From positions 1 to 8,437 of the forward strand of contig JAMOUE010000241.1 in the NCBI GenBank assembly GCA_027068235.1: 8,437 nt of DNA. Direction: 5' to 3'. This document shows, in pieces, positions 1 to 6,367 of this stretch. Position 1 is the stretch's first letter, and each line of letters starts with the position of its first letter. The position numbers were made by a program, and so were the translations under genes. The notes under the pieces are model-generated. The model was not told where the DNA came from and made no database searches. It saw only the letters and a list, made by a program, of their open reading frames with translations. Source of the stretch: Deltaproteobacteria bacterium. GTDB taxonomy: Bacteria > Desulfobacterota > Dissulfuribacteria > Dissulfuribacterales > QOAL01.

Positions 1-151
1 CCATGTATATAGGTTGCACAATGTTTTCGAAAAAGCCCTATTACCGGGAGTGTAAAAGAGATGACAGACAGATTACTTCTCTCTATGAGCCTTTCAATTA
101 GGGCTAATGCCATCTAAAAAACCTCCTAGTAATAGCATTAAGGAAACGACA
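1..151 (+). other. Leader region, possibly with the C-terminal tail of an upstream gene
   Basis: One plus-strand frame is open from the window edge (position 3) to a TAG at 99-101. It reads about 32 residues, ending ...QITSLYEPFN, and I do not recognise it. A stretch this short can be open by chance, so the call is weak. The imperfect palindrome ATTAGGGCTAAT (97-108; 5-bp arms around GG) sits 43 bp upstream of the response-regulator start and could be an operator. A copy of AGCCCTA at 34-40 is the reverse complement of TAGGGCT at 99-105. A possible -35 TTGCAC (14-19) has only a poor -10 partner, so I do not call a promoter. Confidence 0.25.
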
Positions 152-943
152 ATGAAAATCCATTGCATTGTGGTAGATGACGAAGCTCCGGCAAGGGATG
201 AGCTTTGTTTTCTTTTGTCAAAATATGACGATCTTGTTGTAGTAGGTGAGGCTGATACTGCCAAAAAGGCTGTTCAGATTATAAAAAAACTAGAACCACA
301 GGTAGTATTTTTAGACATACAAATGCCAAGGCAAGATGGTTTCACTGTTGTAGAGTCCCTTCAAGGCTATGATGATATGCCGCTTTTTGTATTCGTAACC
401 GCCTTTGACAACTATGCTGTAAAAGCCTTTGAGGCCAATGCCATAGATTATCTGCTTAAACCGGTTTCAGAAAAAAGGCTTGATCTAACCATGGAGCGCA
501 TACGAAAAACCCTAAATGTGCAGGGAAACAGCCCCAACCACATGCAAACAAACATTGAAACCATTTTAAACAATATCATACCAATGATGCGTCAAAAGGA
601 GGGGCGGCCAAAGGTAGTTGTTGAGAAAAATGGACGGATGCACCTGTTAAGTTCAGATGAAATCGTCTTTTGCAGATATGAAAATGGGCACATAATGGTG
701 CATACACAAGACGAAACCCTGGCTCTTCACTCCATTTCCACCATGGATAAGTTGGAACAACACTTAAGCGGCTTGCCCTTTTTCAGGGCGCATCGTTCCA
801 TCCTTGTAAACCTGGATCAAATAAAGGAATTTAGTCCCTGGTTTAATGGTAAATATTGCCTTGTTATGAAGGATGTAAATGGCACAGAACTCACAGTCAG
901 TAAGGCAAGGGTGGCTGAGTTTAAAAGGCGCATTGGTATTTAG
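152..943 (+). CDS. btsR: LytTR-family response regulator (BtsR/LytR type)
   Basis: Cytoplasmic two-component response regulator of 263 aa that binds DNA when phosphorylated. The receiver domain covers about residues 1-120: acidic pocket Asp9/Asp10 (VVDDE), phospho-acceptor Asp55 (FLDIQMP), Thr83 and Lys103 (LLKP). After a linker, a LytTR DNA-binding domain fills about 155-263, with the typical FFRAHRSILVNLDQI and LTVSKARV stretches. The length is usual for BtsR/LytR/YpdB proteins. I chose ATG 152 because AAGGA at 140-144 lies 7 nt upstream and the protein then begins directly at the receiver strand (MKIHCIVVDDE). A possible ATG at 107 would add 15 unconserved residues. The kinase gene starts 8 bp downstream, so the two are surely co-transcribed and form a cognate pair. 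The likely target is the transporter gene after the kinase. The family call is firm; the symbol is by analogy. Confidence 0.93.
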   Translation: MKIHCIVVDDEAPARDELCFLLSKYDDLVVVGEADTAKKAVQIIKKLEPQVVFLDIQMPRQDGFTVVESLQGYDDMPLFVFVTAFDNYAVKAFEANAIDYLLKPVSEKRLDLTMERIRKTLNVQGNSPNHMQTNIETILNNIIPMMRQKEGRPKVVVEKNGRMHLLSSDEIVFCRYENGHIMVHTQDETLALHSISTMDKLEQHLSGLPFFRAHRSILVNLDQIKEFSPWFNGKYCLVMKDVNGTELTVSKARVAEFKRRIGI

Positions 944-951
944 GGTCAGAA

Positions 952-2694
952 ATGTCTATCTCATCGCTTGTTCTGATACTTATAGAAAATGTTGCCCTTC
1001 TTGTGGCAGGAGCATTTGTCCTTCTTGCAATATTTCCCCAAGGTGGCCTTGTTGATAGGGATAAAGGGCTTCTTGGAAAGGTATGGTTGATACTGTTTTT
1101 TGGAGTTTTTGGCATTTTAGGCACCTACAAAGGAAATGCAATTTTTCATTCAGTTGCAAATCTCAGGGCAATGGCAGTTATTACTGCCGGCCTTTTTGAT
1201 GGCCCTATTACAGGAATTGGTGCAGGGCTTATTGCAGGACTTCACAGATTCATGATCGACCCTTGGGGTTTTAGCTCTCTTCCCTGTTCTCTTGCAACAA
1301 TCACTGAAGGCGCCATAGCAGGAATGGTTCACAACAAATTTCCCTCTAAGAGCCGTGATTGGAAAACTGGTATGCTTTTGACATTCTTTGGGGAGATTAT
1401 GCACATGGGATTCGTGTTGGCCATGTCAAGGCCATTTCATGAAGCAGTAGCCTTAGTAAAACTAATAGCCCTTCCCATGATCATAGCCAATACCCTTGGC
1501 ACAGGACTTTTCCTACATATCATCAATTTGACTTTGGCCTACAGGGAAAAAGATCAATCTGTTCAGGCGGAAAAGATTTTTGAAATAGCGAGAAGAACAG
1601 TTGGCCATCTAAGAGATGGGCTCAACTTTAAAAGTGCCAGGGCAACTGCTGAAATCCTATACAAAAGCCTGCCTGTAGCTGCCGTTGCAATTACTGACAC
1701 AAGGCACATTCTTGCCTTTGTTGGTCAGGGCTCTGATCATCATAAAGTTGGGAAAGATGTTATGACAAGGGCCACAAAGGAAGTGATTAGCACAAACAAC
1801 CCTGTTTTTTTAAAGAGTAGAAAGGAGATAGGTTGCAAAGATAAAGGCTGTCCACTAGCTTCTGCCATCATAGTTCCCTTGAGAAAGGGAGAAGAGCTTG
1901 TTGGGACCTTAAAACTGTATGGCTCTAACAAATTCAGGCTCAACTCAACATTTTTTGCCATAGCAAAAGGACTTTCTGCTCTTTTATCCATTCAGCTTGA
2001 ACTTGAAGACATACAGATCAAAGACAGACTTCTGGCCCATGCAAGAATACGCCACCTTCAGGCCCAGATAAATCCCCATTTCCTCTTCAACTCGCTTAAT
2101 ACCATTGCCTCTTTTTGCAGGACAAAGCCACAAAAGGCACGGGAGCTAATCTTAGAGCTTTCCGTTTACATGCGAAGAAATCTTGATTCAAGCAAAGGGT
2201 TCATAAGGCTATCTGAGGAACTTGAGCAAATCAGCTCATATCTTGCCATAGAAAAGGCCCGTTTTGGCCAACTGATACATGCCAAGATAGAAGTTGACCC
2301 TGAATGTATTGACTGGCCAATTCCTCCCCTAATCATCCAGCCCCTTGTGGAAAATGCAATAAAACATGGTTTAAAGCCAAAAGACGGTGGAGGAACCGTT
2401 GAACTTACTATAAAGAGGCTTGGAGCCTTCATGGAAGTTTGCGTACGGGATGATGGTGTTGGCATGGATGAGGAGACTCTTTCAAGTATTTTGTCAAGCA
2501 GTGATGAGGATCTGGAAGGTGGAGGCATAGGCCTAAGAAACTCCAATTGGCGCCTGCAACAGATATATGGGGTTTCAAGTGGCATGAAGATAAAAAGTCA
2601 GCCTGGAAAGGGCACTACAGTTTATTTTGCCATTCCAAATAAGAAAATCCAAGGGCCTTCCCAGAAGGATGAAGGTCATCAATTTCCAGCTTAG
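952..2694 (+). CDS. btsS: LytS/BtsS-type membrane sensor histidine kinase
   Basis: Sensor kinase of 580 aa paired with the preceding regulator. Residues about 1-195 form a 5TM-5TMR_LYT membrane sensor, with the family's NLRAM and GPITGIGAGLIAGLHR signatures at 70-99. A GAF domain follows (about 210-355), containing GCKDKGCPLASAIIVPL (Cys295, Cys300), a typical LytS-family stretch. The His_kinase domain has QINPHFLFNSLNTI with phospho-acceptor His376. The HATPase has N-box VENAIKHG (Asn468), G1 DDGVGMD (about 500-506) and G2 GGGIGLRN (523-530). All catalytic motifs look intact. The start ATG at 952 is 8 bp after the regulator stop, with AGGG at 942-945 overlapping that stop, which suggests translational coupling. 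E. coli BtsS binds external pyruvate, and residues resembling its binding site are present (see findings). Pyruvate as the ligand is inferred, because LytS-family kinases may sense other signals. Confidence 0.93.
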   Translation: MSISSLVLILIENVALLVAGAFVLLAIFPQGGLVDRDKGLLGKVWLILFFGVFGILGTYKGNAIFHSVANLRAMAVITAGLFDGPITGIGAGLIAGLHRFMIDPWGFSSLPCSLATITEGAIAGMVHNKFPSKSRDWKTGMLLTFFGEIMHMGFVLAMSRPFHEAVALVKLIALPMIIANTLGTGLFLHIINLTLAYREKDQSVQAEKIFEIARRTVGHLRDGLNFKSARATAEILYKSLPVAAVAITDTRHILAFVGQGSDHHKVGKDVMTRATKEVISTNNPVFLKSRKEIGCKDKGCPLASAIIVPLRKGEELVGTLKLYGSNKFRLNSTFFAIAKGLSALLSIQLELEDIQIKDRLLAHARIRHLQAQINPHFLFNSLNTIASFCRTKPQKARELILELSVYMRRNLDSSKGFIRLSEELEQISSYLAIEKARFGQLIHAKIEVDPECIDWPIPPLIIQPLVENAIKHGLKPKDGGGTVELTIKRLGAFMEVCVRDDGVGMDEETLSSILSSSDEDLEGGGIGLRNSNWRLQQIYGVSSGMKIKSQPGKGTTVYFAIPNKKIQGPSQKDEGHQFPA

Positions 2695-2840
2695 GCCATA
2701 GGACATTTCAGACCCAAAATTTGGTAGTTCAATATAAAAAATAGGCCATTGGCCTTACAGTTATTGAATCTTGCCCATCTTTTTTGTTTCCCTTAAAGAG
2801 CAACAATTTTTTGTTTTTCAAGAATAAAAGGAGGGGACAA
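2695..2840 (+). promoter_or_regulatory. Control region between kinase and transporter genes, with palindromes and possible LytTR sites
   Basis: This 146 bp gap is long compared with the 8 bp between regulator and kinase, so the transporter may have its own regulated promoter. Two perfect-arm palindromes are visible: CCAAAATTTGG (2714-2724) and AGGCCATTGGCCT (2743-2755). GGACATTTCA (2701-2710) resembles the GGCATTTCAT element I recall for E. coli YpdB, and a 6/10 match, TGGTAGTTCA, lies 21 bp downstream (2722-2731), the usual spacing for LytTR direct repeats. ACAGTTATT (2757-2765) also resembles the general LytTR half-site. TTCAGA (2707-2712) followed by AATATAAA could be a weak promoter. No strong terminator is seen, so read-through from the kinase gene is also likely. 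The sites are eyeballed and uncertain. Confidence 0.35.
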
Positions 2841-4274
2841 ATGGGCGTTTTCTTTCTATGTGTAGGGTTGTTAGTAGTTGGCTTTTTTACCTATGGGGTT
2901 TTTGTGGAAAAGGTATTTGGACCTGATCCCAACAGGCCAACACCGTGCATGGTTAAAGAAGATGGCGTTGATTATATTTCCATGCCTACTTGGAAGGTCT
3001 TTTTTATTCAGCTTCTTGATATTGCCGGACTTGGCCCCATATTTGGGCCAATCCTTGCCGCCTTGTATGGGCCTGTTGCCCTCGTATGGATAGTTTTAGG
3101 TGCCATATTTGCCGGTGCAGTTCATGATTATTTCAGCGGCATGCTCTCTGTAAGGGCTGGTGGAGAATCAATCCCGGAGGTGGTTGGAGACTTTATGGGA
3201 ATGACAGCTCGCCAGGCAATGCGTGTTTTCTCCGTTGTGCTTTTGGTGCTTGTTGGCGTTGTCTTTATTCTTGGTCCGGCAAAACTCCTTAGTAAGCTTC
3301 TTGGAATGAATGTTCAGCTTCTTGTAGCAATGATCTTTGCCTACTACTTTCTTGCCACCATTTTGCCAATAGACAAGATCATCGGAAGGCTCTATCCGAT
3401 TTTTGGAGTTCTTTTACTATTTATGACCTTTGGCATCATGGGCGGACTCATCTATCATGGATATGACATTTTGCCAAACTTAGACATTTTTACAAATACT
3501 CATCCAGGTTCTAAACCGCTTTGGCCTCTTCTTTTTATCACCCTTTCCTGTGGAGCAATTAGTGGATTTCACTCAACTCAATCTCCCCTCATGGCCAGAT
3601 GTATAAGAAATGAGAAATGGGGAAGGCATGTATTTTATGGAGCAATGCTTGTTGAAGGCCTTATAGCTCTCATCTGGGCAACTGCTGGCCTTTCATTTTA
3701 TCACGGCCCGGAGGCCTTGAATGCTGCCATTACTGCCGGTACTCCTGCTGGAGTAGTGAATGAAGTTGCAACTACTCTTCTTGGCAAAGTAGGTGGCCTT
3801 CTTGCCATTTTGGGAGTGGTTATCCTGCCCATTTCAAGTGGTGACACAGCCTTTAGGTCTACAAGGCTTATAATCGCTGAGACCTTTAAGCTTGATCAGG
3901 CCAAGATTGCAAAACGTCTCCTTATTGCATTACCTCTTTTTGGCATTGCCTTTCTCATTACCCAAGTAGATTTCAAGGTAATTTGGCGTTATTTTGGCTG
4001 GTCAAATCAGATGCTTTCAATGTTGGTATTGTGGAGCAGTGCCATTTATCTTGCACAAAAGGACAAATTTCACTGGATTTGTTCCATTCCTGCAACCTTT
4101 ATGACGGCAGTAACTGCCTCGTTTATTCTTCAGGCCAAGATAGGTTTTGGCCTACCAGCCACTATCTCAAACCTACTTGGCGTAATCATAGCCCTTGCGG
4201 CCTTTGGCTTTTTCATGGCTTATGCAAGGCCTAAAGATATGGCTTCAAAAAAGGAGGCAGTGGAGGGAGCTTAA
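2841..4274 (+). CDS. cstA: CstA/BtsT-family carbon starvation protein, probable pyruvate (carboxylate) transporter
   Basis: Polytopic inner-membrane transporter of 477 aa; known CstA and BtsT proteins import pyruvate (and peptides have been proposed), probably with protons. CstA signatures are clear: DGVDYISMPTWKVFF (41-55), GLGPIFGPILAALYGP (63-78), FAGAVHDYFSG (90-100), SGFHSTQSPLMAR (241-253) and LPISSGDTAFRSTRL (329-343). Hydrophobic helices fill the rest, and the protein ends in a short charged tail. It is much shorter than E. coli CstA or BtsT (about 700 aa), lacking their C-terminal extension, but matches the short CstA forms of many anaerobes. I chose ATG 2841 because a strong AGGAGGGG ribosome site (2829-2836) lies just upstream. 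A possible TTG at 2784 would add 19 residues that place this site inside the coding region. Its position after a BtsRS-type pair supports pyruvate transport under two-component control; the exact substrate is inferred. Confidence 0.92.
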   Translation: MGVFFLCVGLLVVGFFTYGVFVEKVFGPDPNRPTPCMVKEDGVDYISMPTWKVFFIQLLDIAGLGPIFGPILAALYGPVALVWIVLGAIFAGAVHDYFSGMLSVRAGGESIPEVVGDFMGMTARQAMRVFSVVLLVLVGVVFILGPAKLLSKLLGMNVQLLVAMIFAYYFLATILPIDKIIGRLYPIFGVLLLFMTFGIMGGLIYHGYDILPNLDIFTNTHPGSKPLWPLLFITLSCGAISGFHSTQSPLMARCIRNEKWGRHVFYGAMLVEGLIALIWATAGLSFYHGPEALNAAITAGTPAGVVNEVATTLLGKVGGLLAILGVVILPISSGDTAFRSTRLIIAETFKLDQAKIAKRLLIALPLFGIAFLITQVDFKVIWRYFGWSNQMLSMLVLWSSAIYLAQKDKFHWICSIPATFMTAVTASFILQAKIGFGLPATISNLLGVIIALAAFGFFMAYARPKDMASKKEAVEGA

Positions 4275-4358
4275 ATCCCCTACTCCCTTAAACAAATTGC
4301 ATATATTTTTTAATAGCTAAACTGAAATCTCTCTCCCCCAAGGTCGGGAATCAAGAAA

Positions 4359-4392
4359 GCCGGCGGTCTCTAGGCTGCCGGCCTATTTTTTT
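4359..4392 (+). terminator. Intrinsic terminator of the transporter gene, shared with the convergent nfo end
   Basis: A 10-bp stem (arms 4359-4368 and 4373-4382, with two G-T wobbles and a GCCGGC outer core) encloses the loop TCTA and is followed by CTA and seven Ts (4386-4392). It lies 84 bp after the transporter stop codon. The T-tract is also the 3' end of nfo: its TAG stop is the complement of 4383-4385 and its last Lys codons are the complement of the Ts. On the minus strand the hairpin is preceded by an A-tract and followed by the moderately T-rich TTTCTTGATT, so it may act in both directions. Confidence 0.88.
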
Positions 4393-5237
4393 AAAAGGGA
4401 TCTTAATACCTTTAGATTTTCTATATCTTCCAACATTTCCTTGCCTTTTGGAGTCTCAAGCACCATGGGATGATTCCTAAATCTCGTATCGTTAAGCAGA
4501 TTCGCAAATCCACTAAGACCAATTTGACCCTTGCCTATATGCTCATGTCGGTCAATCTTTGAACCAAGTTCTTTCTTGGAGTCGTTAAGGTGAAAAAGCC
4601 GTACATTTTCAAGACCTATAATCTCATCCAGCATATCCACTGTTTCCATGTAGGCATCTTCCTCCCTGATATCGTAACCTGCAGCAAATATATGGCATGT
4701 ATCAACGCACACACCAAGCCTTTGACCAAAGTCGGATCTGTCCATAATCTCGGCCAGTTCCTCAAATTTGCCACCAATACTCGTACCTTGACCAGCCACA
4801 GTCTCAAGAAGAATTCCCACCTGATTGTCATCTCCGGCAAGCCTTATTGCTGAATCAAGGTTTGTCACAATATTTGCTATTCCCTCATCGACTCCCCTGC
4901 CACCGTGACTTCCTGGATGTATCACAATCCAGGGAATCCCAAGGAGAAAACACCGCTGAAGCTCTTCTGACAGTGCCTTTACAGACCGCTTTGCAAGCTC
5001 CTCCTTCCATGTGCCAAGGTTTATAAGATAAGATGAATGAGATGCCACAAAAGGGGTACCATGCCTTAGGAGCATTTTTCTGAAGCTATCTATCTCTTCC
5101 TGACCAAGTGGCGTGGCCTTCCACTGGCGCTGATTACGGGTGAAAATCTGTAACGCTTCGCCACCAATTCTTTTCATTCGTTCAAAGGCCTTGTAAAGAC
5201 CGCCTGCAACAGAAGTATGAGCCCCAAGAAATGGCAT
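4383..5237 (-). CDS. nfo: Endonuclease IV (AP endonuclease, Nfo)
   Basis: Zn-dependent TIM-barrel AP endonuclease of base-excision repair. It cleaves the backbone 5' of abasic sites and trims blocked 3' ends in the cytoplasm. The protein has 284 aa, the family's normal length. All nine metal ligands are visible: His67 (ASHSSYLINL), His107 (IHPGSH), Glu145 (LLETVAGQG), Asp179 and His182 (VDTCH), His216 (FHLNDS), Asp229 and His231 (DRHEHIG) and Glu261 (ETPK). I chose the ATG whose first base is 5237. It gives the classic MPFLGAHTSVAGG start and has AAGGAAGGA 5 nt upstream. The in-frame ATG at 5264 adds only nine lysine-rich residues, has a weak ribosome site and falls inside the predicted -10 box. 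The gene stands alone, convergent with the transporter gene and divergent from the cysteine-rich gene. It belongs to core repair, unrelated to the flanking signalling genes. Confidence 0.97.
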   Translation of the reverse strand: MPFLGAHTSVAGGLYKAFERMKRIGGEALQIFTRNQRQWKATPLGQEEIDSFRKMLLRHGTPFVASHSSYLINLGTWKEELAKRSVKALSEELQRCFLLGIPWIVIHPGSHGGRGVDEGIANIVTNLDSAIRLAGDDNQVGILLETVAGQGTSIGGKFEELAEIMDRSDFGQRLGVCVDTCHIFAAGYDIREEDAYMETVDMLDEIIGLENVRLFHLNDSKKELGSKIDRHEHIGKGQIGLSGFANLLNDTRFRNHPMVLETPKGKEMLEDIENLKVLRSLLKK

Positions 5238-5259
5238 AAAATCCTTCCTTTTTATTTTT

Positions 5260-5292
5260 TTCATAAACTCTATTTCAGATTACATCAATCTG
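5260..5292 (-). promoter_or_regulatory. Predicted nfo promoter with an inverted repeat over the -35 box
   Basis: On the minus strand, TTGATG (complement of 5283-5288) is followed after exactly 17 bp by TATGAA (complement of 5260-5265), a reasonable sigma-70 promoter. Transcription would start near 5253, giving a leader of about 16 nt that just contains the AAGGAAGGA ribosome site. The inverted repeat CAGATT-n5-AATCTG (5276-5292) covers the -35 box and could be an operator for an unknown repressor. The box matches are by eye. Confidence 0.45.
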
Positions 5293-5712
5293 TCATCCAA
5301 AGGCGACGTAGCCGCCGTAGAAGATCTTCCTGCACCACCCTTGCACGCTCCTACATAGGACAAAGTGATTGCTGTCATTGCGAGAAGATGCGAATGCGCC
5401 GACGAAGCAATCTCCACTGAAGGAGCAGGGTAGTTGGAGATCGCTCACAGCTGCTGCCCTGCCTCGCAATGACAAGGAGGATTACTGGCCATTCTGGGCC
5501 TGCAATGACGGCTCATGTCATCTAAAAAAGGCTCTCAGTAATACATCTAGATCACTATTGCAATTTGCCTTGATTATATTCCCCTAAAAATTTTTCTCCA
5601 TTATTCAAAAATCCCAAAATGAAACTGGATAAATTGCATTTTTTCTGACATATTAGAGCCAGGGGGAGATGAGTACGTTAACCAATTGACCTATTTTCAG
5701 AAAGGACATTCA
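5293..5712. other. Non-coding divergent region holding a palindromic repeat
   Basis: I see no believable gene in this 420 bp gap. Short open frames on both strands cover the repeat, but their translations (for example FVGAFASSRNDS, CHCEKMRMRRRSN) are the kind of spurious peptide that this repeat family yields. The core repeat is at 5373-5474. Further fragments lie around it: CTGTCATCC (5290-5297), TGCAATGACGG (5501-5511) and a small hairpin ATGAC-n7-GTCAT (5505-5521), so the decayed element may span about 5290-5521. From 5522 to 5712 the DNA is AT-rich and must carry the start signals of the cysteine-rich gene, but no well-spaced -35/-10 pair stands out. Confidence 0.6.
5373..5474. repeat. 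Dispersed palindromic repeat of the TGTCATTGCGAG...CTCGCAATGACA type
   Basis: Perfect 12-bp terminal inverted repeats, TGTCATTGCGAG (5373-5384) and CTCGCAATGACA (5463-5474), bound a 102 bp element. An inner pair, GCAATCTCC (5406-5414) and GGAGATCGC (5437-5445), matches with one mismatch, and CAGGG/CCCTG words lie further in. The whole would fold into a long hairpin. The motifs (GTCATTGCGAG, GACGAAGCAATCTC) match a multicopy palindromic repeat I know from many bacterial genomes, including deltaproteobacteria. It has no coding capacity and behaves like a REP or MITE-like element. There are no obvious flanking target duplications. Confidence 0.8.
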
Positions 5713-6267
5713 ATGGATTTCCCAGAAGTGGAGTTTGGAAGCAAGAGTTCATTAGAATCGGCCAATAACAGAATTCGTCATGCCATGAAGCTCGACACCG
5801 ATCTGGCTGGGAAAATTCAAGCTGTTTCTGAGGAACTGAAAAAGACCTTTTTGAGTTTGGAGCCCTATTTTCAAAGATATACTGAAAAAATATGTAAGAA
5901 ATGCCCAACTCCGTGCTGTGTCAACAGACACGGCTTCCCCGACTTTGAAGATCTAATAGTGTTCAACGCCCTTAGCCAACCGGTTATTTCCTTTGACTTC
6001 AACAAAAAAGACACGGCTCCATGCCAATTTTTAGGACGGGGTGGATGTACCCTAGAAAGGTGCGCCCGTTCTTACAGATGCACTTGGTACTTTTGCGACA
6101 AGGTATTTGAAATATTTGAGACAGAAGATAAAGAGGCATTTAAGCGTTTTGAACATCTGCTTGTGCAACTGGGACAACAAAGAATGGTGATAACAGATCT
6201 TTTTGAAAGACTATGGATACTTGAAAAGGAGTTTGAAAAGGCCAAAGGTATTCTTACAACCTATTGA
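5713..6267 (+). CDS. Cysteine-rich protein with CxxCxxxCC motif (YkgJ-like, putative metal-binding)
   Basis: Soluble 184 aa protein of unknown function with nine cysteines, all in the central part: Cys61-x2-Cys64-x3-Cys68-Cys69, then Cys104-x7-Cys112-x4-Cys117-x5-Cys123-x4-Cys128. The patterns CKKCPTPCC and CQFLGRGGCTLERC recall the YkgJ/CxxCxxCC family, which is thought to bind zinc or iron or an Fe-S cluster; the first motif here has one extra residue and the second cluster is denser. N-terminal (1-60) and C-terminal (130-184) parts are charged helices, possibly coiled coil. There is no signal peptide or membrane segment. I chose ATG 5713 because AAAGGA at 5701-5706 lies 6 nt upstream; a TTG at 5686 would add nine residues and has no ribosome site. 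It precedes the hybrid kinase by 100 bp on the same strand. The gene is real; its function is open. Confidence 0.85.
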   Translation: MDFPEVEFGSKSSLESANNRIRHAMKLDTDLAGKIQAVSEELKKTFLSLEPYFQRYTEKICKKCPTPCCVNRHGFPDFEDLIVFNALSQPVISFDFNKKDTAPCQFLGRGGCTLERCARSYRCTWYFCDKVFEIFETEDKEAFKRFEHLLVQLGQQRMVITDLFERLWILEKEFEKAKGILTTY

Positions 6268-6294
6268 GATATATTGATATAGAATATTGATATA
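6262..6294 (+). repeat. Short AT-rich direct repeat, three copies of TATTGAkATA
   Basis: TATTGAGATA (6262-6271), TATTGATATA (6272-6281) and TATTGATATA (6285-6294) follow one another at the end of the cysteine-rich gene; the first copy contains its TGA stop. The last two copies share 11 bp (ATATTGATATA) at a 13 bp offset. It could be a binding site upstream of the kinase gene or simply low-complexity DNA. Confidence 0.4.
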
Positions 6295-6367
6295 TAGACG
6301 TTTGAGTTATTGCTTTATTGTCTATTTGTATTGCAACAAGGCAAACTATAAAAGATATAAAAGTATT

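Noticed and set aside
107..151. ATG at 107 as the start of the response regulator
   Set aside because: It adds 15 residues unlike the family N-terminus; ATG 152 has a good ribosome site and starts at the receiver domain.
2784..2840. TTG at 2784 as the start of the transporter
   Set aside because: It has no ribosome site, and the strong AGGAGGGG before ATG 2841 would fall inside the coding region.
5238..5264. Upstream ATG (5264) for nfo
   Set aside because: Weak ribosome site, overlaps the predicted -10 box, and adds residues absent from the family; the ATG at 5237 is better in every respect.
5217..5587. Several short open frames (60-72 codons) on both strands in the divergent gap
   Set aside because: They lie mostly on the palindromic repeat, give typical spurious repeat-encoded peptides, overlap each other and lack supporting start signals.
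5626..5638. Sigma-54-like TGG...TTGCA before the cysteine-rich gene
   Set aside because: TGG and TTGC are 3 bp too close for a -24/-12 promoter and the CAC of the -24 element is missing.
6326..6361. Possible promoter before the hybrid kinase (TATAAA at 6347 or 6356)
   Set aside because: The -10-like words are good, but no -35 lies at a sensible spacing and the DNA is uniformly AT-rich.
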